This document shows positions 13,042-25,900 of a stretch of 64,000 nucleotides of DNA, one piece after another. Position 1 is the first letter of the stretch; every line of letters starts with the position of its first letter. The DNA comes from Lunularia cruciata (Eukaryota > Streptophyta > Marchantiopsida > Lunulariales > Lunulariaceae): contig OX419761.1 in assembly GCA_948567375.1 (NCBI GenBank), positions 1,738,501-1,802,500 on the forward strand, in the 5' to 3' direction. The notes beneath the pieces are model-generated. The model had not been told where the DNA came from. It saw only the letters and a program-made list of their open reading frames with translations, and did not search any database. A program made the translations under genes and the position numbers.

Positions 13042-15269
13042 CGGATTTTTCCCTCGGTGGATTCAAACAGGAGTTCTTCTTTCGGGGCTCCTAGAAGAGG
13101 TTCGGAAGAATCCTAGATGTCTACACAAGCATGTGAATTTCATGAAATGAACTCCAACTTTTGGTTTCCACTTTATGGACTTCCTGGACATTCATAAAAC
13201 AATGCCTTGCATTTACGCCAATTACGTTGCAGGTCCACGGCATAAAATTTCCCTCTTCATGCGAATCTAAGAGATTCAATTATTATAAAACGTCTACCGC
13301 TCAGAACATTTTACTTGCGAAAGTAACACGATGGGCACTCGCAATTAAAGAGACAAAAACTTTATACCAGGTTCTGAACTCAAATTCAAGCCATCAGAAG
13401 AGAATGGGAGTCGAGATCTTACACCAAGGGGACTGAATAGGAAACATTCTGGGAAAGACAGTCTCGTTTACATCCAAATAAACTGCGTCAAATTAGGGAG
13501 GGAACTGCAAAAGTCCCTCTTTGAAGACTATATCTTCCACGCGGTCTTTTTGGAGAACTCTTTGTGTGATACGAAGGCGCTCCTCAAGGGCAAAACCCTC
13601 GGACAGAGACAAAATAGCTCATGTCAACGGTGGCACAAAGTGCTCGTCCGCATCCTGTCCACTTGGCGAGTGCCAAGTCAGGTGCGATTGAGATGCACTA
13701 GATAAGGTTCATTCGCCATCATCGAATCTGCTCTGGCAGTAGGTCCGGATGACAATTTTGCTTAAGCAAATCCCAATTTGGAAGTTTGGGGTCGAGATCA
13801 GTAGAGGTGAACTCCACGACGAGGAGAGTAGATAGAACTGTGAGTGTGAGGAAGGTCAGCTTCTCGATTCTTCTCACCCCGTTTCCAGAACTACGTGCGG
13901 GCCAGCAAGGATGGCTTGCATTCTGCAAAGCATGAGGCCGACGACCCTCTCTGTCGTCCTTACGAGGCCGTCATTGTTCGGGTACGCTACTGTCCACTGG
14001 ACATGGATTACAATGAAATGACTCTTATTGTCCGCTGCTGGAAAAATTGTTTCATACATTGTGGTGGTTGAATTGTTCTGTTTGAAGTAAGTCGTCAGAA
14101 ACTTCCACGAAGTATGAATCACAATGACACTCACTTGTTTTCCTCCTTCATCGATTGTTTGCTTTTTCCTTTCGGCCTTGAGAAGGGAGTGGTGTGAAAC
14201 CCTGCGCAGTATGAATCACAAATGCTGTTCTTGTCGGAGCAATTTTTCCCGTAGTCAGGGGAATTTGGCGTACTTTGTTCCTAGAATGCTGGCATAAGCG
14301 TATGCGTGCTCTCAAGCCTTGGATTGAGCTCTGAGGATTTATCTTGGAGAATGAATCAGAAAGGGTCTCGTAGTGATTTTCGCATTGCTTTCTCTAGGAT
14401 TGTTCGCAAGTTCGTCTCCGTTCTCCTTTCCGGCCTTTGATAGTAATAAGAAGTTCACGGTGATAAGATGCGGGGCATTCTTCCAACCGGTTTTCTGAAC
14501 GTCTTTTGATACTTTGCTGCAATTCTAATGCCATATAGGGATGAACTTCAGTTGACGAGAAAGAGCTTGATTGTCATTCATCGAAAATTGCCAGCTGGCG
14601 CAGTTGTGGCATCATCAGCAGGTGCGGTGAAAATTTACTCTCGACGCCTGAGATTTTGATCGTTTTCTTGTCCAGGAAGTTCTTGTTGAAACACGACAAG
14701 GTGTTCTGAAACATTCTCCTATCTGGTAGCTGGATTCCTTTCATGAGCGCCAGTGCCGAAGCAAATTCTCTCTTCTATGCTCGTCATGAGAATCATTATG
14801 TTTGGTTGTGTCAAAGATGTTTGAAAGAATGTAACGCCAGCTTCCTCACCTTTTCCTAGTCTTCACCCGCACCCTCTTTGTAGCAACATCCTTCCTCTAT
14901 ATTATATGTATTTAGCTAACAAGAATGGCGTTCAAACTGCCGAATGTTTTACAATCCATGATTAACCGTCAGGGAGTTAAATCGGCCCGAAACGTCGATC
15001 CAATCTGACATCTAATTTAGTAACGATATCACAATAAACCTACCGTTGCTTGCTGTCTTGTTGTGCACGTGTTTGTACATCGCTCGAAACATCTTAGTTT
15101 GTTTCACGTTTAAGCCAGCTCAAGGAGTTCAAATAATTGGCTGTTGAAGTAGCACCATTTTTGTGAGTTGCAATATTGACACATCGAAATAGGGATAGAG
15201 ACAACATGACAATTAGCACTTATAGCATTGACATGATTACATCAAATCGTTTCGTGTGTTCATACAGAG
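13042..15269. other. Intergenic and unresolved 5' part of the GIY-YIG gene
   Basis: No domain is recognisable. The first exon or exons of the GIY-YIG gene must lie here, because the first identified exon starts in mid-protein. An ATG at 14925 (reading MAFKLPNVLQSM) preceded by an AT-rich TATA-like run at about 14896-14910 is a possible first exon, but I found no clean donor that fits. Confidence 0.35.
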
Positions 15270-17074
15270 CCCAAATGGAAGCAAAAACTTGCAGCTGCTG
15301 ATGAGCATGCTGAGAAAACTCGGCAAGCTACTGCGCAGGTGAATCATCTTTTCAATCAATGACTTGGCCTTGCGAAAGCAACCTAACTTATGGTTTTGAG
15401 GCGGAATGGACTGTAATCAGGGGAGGAGAAGGTTGTCCTGATAGCTTCTCTCATTGCTGTGGAGTCAAAAGATACCAGTTCTGATTATACCAAGATATGA
15501 CCGAAGTAGTTACTTGCCTAGATCAAGCACCTCGTGTGCTGACCCAGTTTGATCGTCATTGTTCTTGTGACCTTCTCGATCAAACTACTCCATAAGTAGA
15601 GGACGTGTTCATGGAAGCTACTTGAACTATATTTTTATGAAATCTTTCTAGTTTACACAATCAGGTATGGCACCGGGAATAGATTTAGTACTTAAGCTGT
15701 GGAGCGATAGTCGATTCTAGTCTTCCGTAACGCAGACTTCCCCTTTCAGAGACTGACGCCAGGGGAACTTACAAGGTCGCCTTACTTAAAAAATTTAGAC
15801 AATTTCTGCTTGGAGGAGGGGCGGGCGGGCGGGCGGGCGGGCGGGGGTGGGGGGGGGGGGGGGGGGGTTGAAATGCTTGAAGGGGAGGATAAAATACTAT
15901 CGAAACCAAGCGCAAAGATGAAATATCGTAAGAATGTTCTACATTTAGGATCAAAGCTTTCCGTGGAGAGAGACCGCTGTCGATTCAAGAGCAGATATTC
16001 ACCTTTATATGCTATTATATCCCCTCACAAGTTTGGACACTTTTGTCTATGACTAACTTTTGGGTCCATGTTTTGTGTTAAGGCACAACAAGAGTACTTC
16101 AAGAAGCAGGCTGAACAACGCAGGCAGCAAGCTGGACCTGGCGCTGTGGAGAAACTGGGGAGCATGGACTATATCTCTTACCTGACTGATGAAGGGCTAA
16201 TCGCCGATTGTACCAAACCTGATGTCAAGGCCAGCGTTTATGCAATATTTGATGAAGAAAAGACCTTGCAGTATGTCGGTGTCACCAGACAGGCGGGTGG
16301 TTATGTCCTTTGTACATTCATCTGTCCAGTATTCACTTGCTTTTTCAGTATTTATGCTATTAAGACTATTGGTGAAGAACTTGTTCGGTTGTCCAAACAG
16401 GTGTACCAAAGCATGAGGTTGCATTTTGCCAGGTTCCCATCCAAATGCTTCTATGTAAAAGTGCAGCATCTAGCGAGACCTAGTCGTGCCCTTCTCGAGG
16501 GGATCCGTGACCAGTGGATTGCCGAGAACGGTTCTCAGCCGCCTGGAAATGACAATGGCGAGTTCCAAATTTTATGGGAGAATCCCTTGGACTGCAAGCT
16601 TATGATGACAGGTTGATTTCTGAACTTCCGGGTTTGATCAATGTGAGAAATGTCCAGCGGTATAACATATTCTTTTCTACTACCTACTTTACACCCTGGC
16701 TTGTCTCACTTCTTTTAGTGTCATTTTGCCTTGTCTCCGGGTAACGTACGATGGTAAAGATCGCTTTACCGGAGGAATGCATCAACCTTTTTAGTGACTG
16801 CTGTAACTGACGTTTCTTTCTTGCTCCTGTTATAGACGACGAGAAGCGAGCACATGAAGAAGCTGCTCCCGGTCCACCAAAAGCTGCGGTTCTCAAAAAT
16901 GTCGCACGAAGGATAGAGAAGGGTTTGATGACATCTTTCAAAGATCGCAAATGCACGGATAAATTGAGGTTTGATCCAAAGTTGAAAGATAGAGGCCTGC
17001 TGGATCTGAAGAATGCCGCCATCAAGCCAGACACGTCTGTTCCAACATCCACCCCGACTGCTAAAGCGGGCTAA
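15270..17074 (+). CDS. GIY-YIG domain protein (plant family), 5' end unresolved
   Basis: Exons recognised: 15270-15338, 16083-16292, 16401-16611 and 16836-17074 (TAA); all phases match. The order is a basic helical stretch (KWKQKLAAADEHAEKTRQ, then QEYFKKQAEQRRQQ), the linker MDYISYLTDEGLIADCTKP, a GIY-YIG fold (VYAIFDEEKTLQYVGVTRQ, continuing VYQSMRLHFARFP), the helix RPSRALLEGIRDQWIAENGS with the family's catalytic-type Arg and Glu, and a conserved tail (VLKNVARRIEKGL, LRFDPKLKDRGLLDLK). The tail and linker resemble a plant-specific GIY-YIG family that I recall as annotated putative endonuclease; its substrate is not known to me. The 16293-16400 intron begins GC rather than GT. The 15339-16082 intron holds a long G-tract. 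An N-terminal segment, possibly organelle-targeting, is missing. Confidence 0.8.
15812..15868 (+). repeat. (GGGC)n and poly-G tract in an intron
   Basis: About six GGGC units are followed by GGGGGTGG and an uninterrupted run of about 19 G. It lies in the second visible intron of the GIY-YIG gene on the coding strand. The run could form stacked G-quadruplexes in DNA or pre-mRNA. It is also a place where sequencing and assembly often fail, so its length is uncertain. Confidence 0.9.
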
Positions 17075-19235
17075 GCAGTGCGACAATTTGATCTGACATG
17101 AAGTTCAATTTAGACGCATTTTTGCAAATGAATTTACTTTTGAATATGAATTCTTGTCCTTATTGATCGGAAGGGCAGTATTTAGCGACATCAGAAACAA
17201 ACGCGTCATGCCAAGCTCTAATAGTGCAACGGGAGTCGCTTTCTGCACCTGCAATTTTGTAGTCGTTGCTGTCATATTTGAGCTTAGAATTTAGACGATG
17301 GTTCTAGCATGTGGAATAGTCCTATCCATTTTGCGTTAAACCTTAGCTTTTGGGGATAGCCTACTAGGATATAGCGTAGGAAACATGTACAGCAAGTCCA
17401 GAGTGATGTAAATTATTTGCACCTCGGCATCTGCTCAACCGAAAGCGTGAGGTGAGATATTGCTGACTTTTCAGGTTGGTAAGAGAGACCCGAGTTATAA
17501 AGTGAGTACCGTTTTCGGCCCCACCGTCTGAAGCTTGCGTCCATTCACGACAGGACGTGCGGCTAGCACGTTCTAGGTTGTCAGACTCAAAAAAGAATGT
17601 ATTCTGTTTGACAGACATGACCTATTGATTTGAGTACTTAGGCCAGAAGCTGCTCAAGTGCATATTAGTGGTTTTGAGTTTGTGGATCTATTGACAAAAA
17701 TGAGCCACTCTTTGGTATGCATCATCCAAACCTCGTTGGCTTCCTCCAGCATCACGCACATAAGGTGTTCATATGAAGTTAATGGCTCTGTTGACTGGAA
17801 CTATCGTTATTCTTTCTCGTCGTTCACGACACCTAAAGTAATCTCCATTCTGAGAGTTGTCCATCACAACAGAATTGGTTGTTGCTAAGTAATGCCAGGT
17901 CAGTATGAAAAATATGTACCTAAAACCGATCCACAGAGATTTAGGATGGCAGAGAAGCTTTCAGTATTTCACTTCACCGAGGACCTCTAAACTGTGTTCT
18001 CATTAGGTTTCCAGTACTTCATTACATGTGTCCTTACTTCTCAACTCATGAATGTATGAGATCTCTAATCGAACCGCATAGACGCTCTCCCATCTCATAA
18101 TGACGACGCCCTGTTAGATAGAATCGGTTTCACAGTACTATTCTACTGCTATGTCTACGGTTTTAGGTACATGTTTTTGGGACCACCAAAATCAAGCACA
18201 ATCTGTGATGATGCACCTAAAAGTTGATGATCATGTCAATGACCAAACATCACTTGCGTTGTCGACTTTAGATTACATGGTGAGATATGAGATAGCTCCG
18301 GATGAGCTGATACTTGAATCCGCCACCCTCTGTCAAGACCTAGCACCTAAATTAAAGATTGCCCCTTGGTGCACTCCCTCTTTCGAATATATTTTCACAG
18401 TGCCAATATCAGACCTCACCAGGCACCTAGTTTGACCCGTGAGCATCTATCCGACATTTGCCATTCTGAGTGGTAGGCTTGGAAGTTTTTGTGACCTGTC
18501 TACTCCACTCTGCAGGAATTGGTGTTCAGTTCTGAGACGAAACGCAAACGGAGAGGTCCCAGCAAGAGGATCCCTCCCTCAAATTTGGCTCAAGCCTTGC
18601 AAGCTCCATTTCTCCCGGGACCTTCTTCAACTCGGACGACAGATCTACAGTCATCACGGTCTCAAGTGTCTAGACCTCTGCATCGCAGGGATTCTCAGAT
18701 GGAGCTCAATGACCGTTCGATGTGGGCAGTGACTTGCCAACTAGACATTCAGCTCCGGCAATACTTTCCACATGGGCACCGAGGAAATCCCAGGAGACAG
18801 AGTTGGACACAACACTTGAAGAGAGAGATGTTAGGCACCGTAGAGCATTCCTTTCCTCAGATGTTGGAACCATCATTAGACCTGGGTCCGTCAGCATGCC
18901 ATGTGTGAGCAGTGATTGAAGCAAGGAACTAAGGCTGTGCCGCTATGCACAGCAGCAGCCCGGACTGAACCACCATCAATGACGTAAGGAATGTAAGGAA
19001 CAAAGGAATGACACTCAACGAATGTCTTATCACAAATTCACTGATTGTGCGGAATCTACCTGGTGCGACATTATCGTTTTATGCGGAGCTCAAGCTCTTT
19101 TAAAATCAATGGAGCCAATAATTAAGATCTTGAAAGCAGTTTTACTTTAATTCTTTCGGCTGGACCAGAGCAGGACCCTGATGCTCTGCAAGAAACTCAT
19201 AACGACCTGAACTTGTTCTGCTATAGTGGAACGAT
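17075..19235. other. Intergenic, with an unidentified open stretch at 18.5-18.9 kb
   Basis: The 3' UTR of the GIY-YIG gene should occupy the first few hundred bases. At 18516-18908 (+) an acceptor-like TCTGCAG precedes an open frame beginning ELVFSSETKRKRRGPSKR. A second frame, 18722-18919, is also open and has a protein-like composition. Neither shows a domain I recognise. They could be an exon of an unknown gene or chance. Confidence 0.4.
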
Positions 19236-20848
19236 GGGGGGTTTCAGAAATAGCTATAGGAAGTTTCATAACTTTTCATATAGATTGTTACGAAACGTTG
19301 AATAAATGGGTACTGTGTGTGACGGGAGGTAGAAAAGGTACCGTTACGGTGTTCGTGCCAAGTTCCTTATTATTAGCACACTTCGTATGAGGTGGTTCTT
19401 AGAAAATAAGGGATAAGGAATTTTCGTTATCACTCCGTAGTGCATTGATTGCACATTAGGGTTAATAAAGTTATCGTTTAGGGCTAGAGTGAAAGTGACG
19501 GGCCACCAAAAGGAGCATCAAGGATGTTAGAGAACACCCATGTAATGAAATGACGAGCGGCAACTCGGCAAATTTTTAGCATCGAGGAAGATTGGAGGGA
19601 GCATGAGTGGAAAGATTTGAGGGCATGCGAAAATTGACCACCCGATGAAGATTTGAGAGACCCATAGCCAGAGGTGGAAGGGGGAGTGAATTTGTTTGGA
19701 GTGTGAAGATTTGAGTGCGAGCAGTGGGAAGGTTAGAAAGAGGAGTGATTTTGTTTGAAGTGTTACTCTCGATTTCATTATTTAAAAAAATTGTCTCTTG
19801 TACGAGTATGAAATGTATACTCTTCTTCCCCTTGAGTGATGAAATGAAATTCATGAACTTGTTTTCTTGTTACAGAATGAAATTGATGAGATAGTTTTTT
19901 TGTGCGCACATAGAATAGAGATGCCCCTTTGCTGAAAATTTCCCGAGTTTCTTTGTATTGTTTCATGTACCGCAACCATTTCTTGTAAAGTCTATCACCT
20001 GTCATATAAGTAGTAAATCCTTGACCCTCCCTAATCAAGGTTGCTATGAAACTAAATGCGGTCAATTTCTGAATGTGCTTTTTGCCATTTCCACCATGAA
20101 TCTATGCAAAATGCTCGGGATCCTCCAAATAATCCAGTATTTGGCTATAATGGTGTGTTGCCATGCAAAATTGTTCATCCTCCTTGGTTTTGCCCGGCAC
20201 AAAAGAAGCAATCCTCAACAAGTCTCCAAATTTCCCTAATGGTTGTTGAGGTTGCAAATCCAAAGATGACTCTATAGGTCCCGGATCAGCATCGATAAGT
20301 GAGTCTCCTACACTAAAACAAGGTATTTGATCTCCCATTGCAAAAATTTTGTTGCACTGCTAGCGTAAGAATTGTCAGAATCGTCACACTCTAATCAATT
20401 TCTTGGTTGCCACACGGCGGCGCTGATCATTTCCCACACCAATGCAAAACTACAAAACCACCGTTAGTTGCCTGACAACTTGCACATTTGCTCCAAAGGG
20501 TGGTGAATTTGAGTTTAGAAATTTGAATTGTTGGGTGGGGCCATTTTGGATCTTGAATATGGAAACCAAATCATCAATCATACATGACTCAACTGACCAC
20601 GTGGCCACCCTCTTGAGGAAACACGTCACTCTATCTGACCATCATTTATTTAGTTACGGCATTCCCAAACATCCGTAACATATGATTTGATATTTATAAA
20701 TGAATGCAATTTGTAAAATATATTACTTAAATGAAGTTACAGAGCTTTTAGGTATTACAATCTTGTATCGTTACAGAGTTCACTAAAAATTATTATGAAG
20801 TTTGTTATTTATCCCGTAAACATCCGTCAAACCTATTTCTGAAACCCC
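19236..20848 (-). mobile_element. X2: 1.6-kb terminal-inverted-repeat element
   Basis: The left end reads GGGGGGTTTCAGAAATAG (19236) and the right end CTATTTCTGAAACCCC (20833-20848), forming inverted termini. In element orientation (minus), the first 500 bp and the last 320 bp match the two ends of the larger element X1 (50139-56378) at roughly 80 percent by eye. X2 is therefore a shorter relative, probably an internal deletion derivative. It carries the same small ORF as X1. No clear target duplication remains (GAT flanks both ends if two extra bases are allowed). The superfamily is undetermined. Confidence 0.75.
19778..20338 (-). pseudogene. X-family protein remnant (two consecutive frames)
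   Basis: From ATG at 20338 to TAG at 20102 there is a 78-residue frame starting MGDQIPCFSVGDSL and ending YSQILDYLEDPEHFA. After the stop a second frame (20065-19778) contains GDRLYKKWLRYMKQYKETRE. Both segments recur in the same order in X1 (MGDRVRCFSAHGSL... YLEDPKRFA, then GDRFYKKWLRYMK), including the TAG after FA. Conservation between two diverged copies suggests real coding use, with the shared stop being the true end or part of a spliced-out stretch. I do not recognise the protein. The basic WLRYMK region could bind nucleic acid, but that is a guess. Confidence 0.5.
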
Positions 20849-22353
20849 TTGATAATGCACGTTTTTCATCAAGGTGTCTTTGGAATGAAGTTAAGAGTGT
20901 ATGTGGAATACGGATCCATTCCTGCTTTAAACTGTAGCTTCTTGCTTTCGAGGATTGTGTATCTCGCTGACTGATATTTTGGGGTCGTGAGAAGGCACAG
21001 CAAGGTGTGCTTATGCAAAGAAAGCAACCGCGTAGAAAAAACGAAGGATGGGAAGACACCATCAAGCGGTTCAAGGGAGAGAAAAAAAAAAGGTAAAATG
21101 GGGCTAAGCCACAATAAGGTGTGCTTATGTACCAATGTATTTGGAGGAGTGAAAGCACCAAATGTTTACACATTTTACTACAATGCAGAAAGGTTTGAAT
21201 TGTTATTTCTATTCTTTCTAAGGACGATTGAAACACGGCCAAGGGGGAGACCGTTTAGCAAACAAACATTTGGGTTTCTTGGTAGACTTGTATCCCATAA
21301 GTCTACTTATAGAGAATAAGATAGTCAAAAACAATCTGGTTGTCGAATAAGAATGAAACTATCAAGGGCGCCAACTTCCAATTGATCTCTATGCTAATCT
21401 TTCAAGACTTGTCTTTCTTAAGGCTTGCAACTCGATACTCTGTGTAAAGTTTCCTAAATTTCATCCATAAAGTGCAGGCGTTTCTAGACACTTTATTGGA
21501 ACTGCTCAGTGCATCTTCATGTTAAGTGCTCAGCATGAAGAGGTAGTAGACTTCACAAACCTTAGCACTATTATTACTTAGATAACTTCTTTTCAATGCA
21601 ATGATTGTACATGAAGAGTTAAGCAATTATTTCCATGTATTGTCAAAACATTTAGGAACTTACTTTCTCTCGTTTGACAAACAGTAATCCGCATTATAAT
21701 CATAAGAAACAGTCCGAGCAACTGATAATCATTCTCAAACACATTTCTCGGTCGGTCATATGTCTTGACCAAAAGTTAAAGATCAGTGATTAGAAGTTCA
21801 TCATTAAAGTCTCATAAGATATTATATTCGTCTCATGAGATATTGAGATATGAGTTCGCTGTTCCATATCTGGATCCCAACTTAATTTGCTGGGAAACCG
21901 TGCTTGCGATGAAGATCTCTATTCAGATCGATCCTCATAAATGTGCAGTGGACTGGAACCTTCGGAAGTTGACTCTCCCACTCTCTCAAAAGTTTAGTTC
22001 TTTCATTTCAATGCTACAGACTTAAGTACTCCCATGTTAGGGACAAAGCAGAATCGTTAATAGTTTCCCTTTCTGGATAATGTTCTACCTCGTGTTAATT
22101 CTCCCCGCTAAGTTTACAACAGGCGTTTCAATAAAGGTTTTTAACGTCCAATATTTACGGGTATCATTAGTTTTTGTAGGGTAGGGTAGGGTATTTGAAA
22201 GGTTTACCGGGAGTGACCCATAGCCGTAGAGAATGGTGTTTGGCACGATTTTTGGCACTATGGTGTTCCATGAATATTCACTAGGGTTTTTTTTTTGGGG
22301 GTAAAGCATAGACTACCCTAAACTTTTGGTTTAAAAATATGAAAGTTACATGG

Positions 22354-22472
22354 TAGAGGGTTTCAGTTTTATGATTCTACTATTCATTAGTGATCACTTA
22401 TGGACTAGATGAGATGTCAGGGATTACTTGAAATTTAGATAAATATACAAATCCTAAATCTGAAACCCCCTA
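22354..22472. mobile_element. 119-bp MITE related to the X elements
   Basis: The left end is TAGAGGGTTTCAG and the right end, read on the other strand, TAGGGGGTTTCAG: 12 of 13 bases match. The GGGTTTCAG core is that of the X1 and X2 termini. The interior is non-coding. The three terminal bases TAG could instead be a target duplication. It looks like a small non-autonomous member of the same family. Confidence 0.55.
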
Positions 22473-23860
22473 GTCTACGTGTGCATTAAGGCTTAGTTAC
22501 GGGGGAGAGGGTCTACATAGCGTAACCAAAGAGCCATTCCAAAAACATTTCAAATACCCTAGAGAAGAGATTGGAGATTGAAACTAGGAAAGAGTAGTGA
22601 AGGAAATGACCAATTCAATAGTTCAGTGGAGGAAATCAACAAGAAACCAAGAATTCTTGTTAGTACCGAGGAAAGGCAATTTGGGATTAGTTCACGGGAA
22701 CCTCTCTCCCCAAAGACCAAAAATTGATGGAGAAGCTTATTTCATCACGAAGTGTTCTTATTCCATAAGTAGATAAGTGACATGTGAAGACATGAGACGA
22801 TAATTGTGTAGTGTATAGGTTTTTGTGAGTTTAATGTGTCCTTATAATTTCATGAGTCCCTTTCATCTAGAGTTTCAGTGAGAATATTAGTTGTATTTGG
22901 TGCTTAAGATCCATGTTTTGAGGGTGAGTGCTTTGTTTATGTGCAATATTTGTTTTGTTTCTGTGCAATATTGGTTTTGTTTCTTTCCTTAGATGTGGTA
23001 TTTTCTCACCATTTTCCAATCACTATGTGCATGTAAGGCTGCTAAGTTATTCCATAATATAATATGTCTTAAAAAGTCACCCATATGGAGAGATTTCAAT
23101 CAATGTGAGCCAATGTTTCATTTGAACAACACCAATACTTGTTGGGAAATTCAAGTTATGTTTCCATTGGCCATTTGGTGCCTTCATTTAGAGTGCAACG
23201 GGCTCAGGATAAATAGATTTCAATAAGTGTGTATCTAGGATTAGTGTTATCAACGAGCACTATCTAGTAATTTTGAAAAAGCAGGTGGCACTCCTTATAT
23301 GAATTAAGGGTTCAATTGAAAAGTAATACGCTTAGAAAGCAGACTTCTGGGAAGAAGAGGGGCTTATTGAGGAAGAATACATACATATACATATATCACC
23401 TAGAGATAATCACACTAGAGGAGAAACTATATCATGAATAATAAGCACTTGTCTTACCTTTAACAGACCTGTAGTATTTTTTGAACCCTTAATAAGAAAT
23501 TTAATTTTTCATATGCAAGATTATTATTTGAAAAGTTATGGGTGTGATCTTAAAATTTGGAGGCACTTGTTTCATTGCATGGTTTTGGTGGTGATATTGT
23601 ATGAAGGTCAGGTTGTGTTGGGGTTTTGCTCAGGTTTACTAATTGTCTTGTGCGCAAGCTAGATATTATTCCTATGGTGTTGGTCCATTTTTGTTGGGGT
23701 TTCACTAGTGACACTGTATGTAAGCCAAATATTGCTCCTCAGGTGTTGCTTGGGGGTTGCAAAGGTTTTGCTCTTAGGTTGTTGGGTGTAGTTTTGTTAC
23801 GGGGAGTAGTTCTATTAAAACTTAGAGATTGTGAAGTAACTTTGAAGGATTGACCTTGAG

Positions 23861-23954
23861 ATTCAATAGTTAAACATAAGAATTGAGAATGGAAATAAAT
23901 AGTAGAATTGACATTCAATAGTTAAACATAAGAATTGAGAATGGAAATAAATAG
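23861..23954. repeat. 52-bp tandem duplication
   Basis: A 42-bp sequence beginning ATTCAATAGTTAAACATAAG occurs at 23861-23902 and again at 23913-23954 without visible mismatch. It lies in AT-rich non-coding DNA. The identity implies a recent duplication. Confidence 0.85.
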
Positions 23955-25900
23955 GACAATTGAGAAGTGAAATATGGGAATTTAGAAGTGTAAATATTTG
24001 AATTGAAGATTGCAAGTATTCATATAGATTTTTTTAATATTTAAAATTTGGTCAAATGACAATCTAGAGATATGTATGAGATATATATAGCATGACCTAT
24101 ATACTTTCAAATTTTGATCACAAAAAATCATTTTTTTGATATTTAAACTAAATAGAGGAGCCATATGAAATGTAAACCACAAACAATAGCGAGTATACCA
24201 CAAACAAACTCCAAGAAGCACACTTTTTCAACAGTGACATGTGAGCTATTGACAAGTTTTATGCCAAATATATCCACAAGTCATCAAGACATTTGGACTC
24301 TATCCAATGGTTGCCTACCAGGCCTTGGGTAAACTATGCATCCCTCTTGTGCCAAAAGGCAGAAACACTCTACTCTAAGCACCGTGGCAAGTTTATTAAA
24401 ATATTTCTTGCTGGTAAATTTGCAAATTGATTTTTCCACATATATGCAGTTTACTATATGAGAGACCCCTAATTTTCTTTAAGTCTACATCTCAATTAAG
24501 TCCATATTGAAATTTCCAGATCATAATGTGGACTTAAGCAAGCGTATATTGTAAATTGGAGATGAAATTCAACATTCTTGAAACTTGCAATGAATTTCAT
24601 AATCAATATGGAGAAGGATTTGAGGTGTCTTATAGTAGAGTTTAAGGCATAAGGGTTTCTTTTTATTATTGATGTTGAGAGTTTAAATTATTTTTAGAGT
24701 TTAGAGAGATTTTGAGGTGGATAATTCTATTCATCAAGAGTATATTCCTAAAATTTTCGATTTCAAGAGGGAAGAAGTTCACTGCAGCCACAAACTTTTG
24801 TAATATAGACAGGAAAACGCACGCCCCTCAACTTTCTCAACCGTCATGTGCGGACTGGGAAAATTGACTTGTACGAAGTTCTTGTTGCACTTGGCCGGTG
24901 GTACGTGAAATGACTCCAGGCTGACAATAAGTGGAAGTCTTTGTTGCCTTGCACAGTCTGCTCCCTTCGCTTTTCAGAGGGAAAAGGAGAAAGCTCTCTG
25001 CAAAGCCAGCAATGGAAGATGCTTGGTCTCCAGGTCCACTGGGGAAGGTGTTTAGGGACCCTACACAGTGATCACAGATCTCCAAGGACCCTACACAGTG
25101 AGGATCTAAGCCGGAGCTTCGCCAACGAGTAATCTAAACCTTGTGCTTTTGACAGTACGTAAGTCCCGTAGTCGATCTCACGTGTGTCATAAAACTGATG
25201 TCATTTTCTCGAGTCTTTGAATTACTCGGGAGAGCCTACTGGGATAAGGATAGTCCAGAAGATCTAAAAAGCTGAAATGTGAACGAAGTTTTATAAGCTT
25301 TGATGAGCAACTCCTGACAGGTCCGTCGTCACTCTTAATGTACATCATTCCTGATAAAGTGGTAACGAGGGTATATTTCTGACTGGCACACCAACTTGAT
25401 GGACACACATTCTTAGATTCAATCTCCTGATAGAACAATGAAGGAATTTGTTAACCAGGCTCTTTGCAGGGTCGGTAAGGCCGTGTCCAAAACTTTAGTA
25501 GTCCTTTATGATGATTATAATAGTTGTTCTTTCAACTTTTCTTGATTTCTTGTCAGGAGTTGCAGGATAAGTTACGTAGATTAGGTACTCTATTCTCGTC
25601 AGGCTCACGATATTATATGACTCTCTAAAGTGGCTCAAATTTCAAGTAATCGATACATATATCAAAGTTTGACGAAATGTAGCTACATCAAAGATGTGGG
25701 GACATTCGAGAGGACATTGGGACATTGGACGGACCACTTCGAAGTCGAGCTTTGAAAGGCCACTTCCAAAAGAGATATGGAGTAACGTTCTCTTGAAGAT
25801 GGGAGCAAGGACTCATGACACATGAGTCCTTTGAGACTAACCATTTGGTGAGCTCTAGATGATGGAGAATAGGGAACATGGATAAAGCATGTGGGTGGTT

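Larger units (their letters stand above)
20849..25900. other. Intergenic AT-rich region with small repeats
   Basis: No gene was recognised. It holds a 119-bp MITE (22354-22472), a 52-bp tandem duplication (23861-23954), (GGGTA)3 at about 22178-22192 and a 14-base direct repeat (AAGGTGTGCTTATG) near 21002 and 21116. A less AT-rich stretch at 24840-25140 has short open frames but no domain; AGGACCCTACACAGTGA-like repeats occur at about 25053 and 25083. Confidence 0.5.

Noticed and set aside
22178-22192. GGGTA repeats that could suggest interstitial telomere sequence.
   Set aside because: Only three units are present and the unit differs from the plant telomere repeat TTTAGGG.
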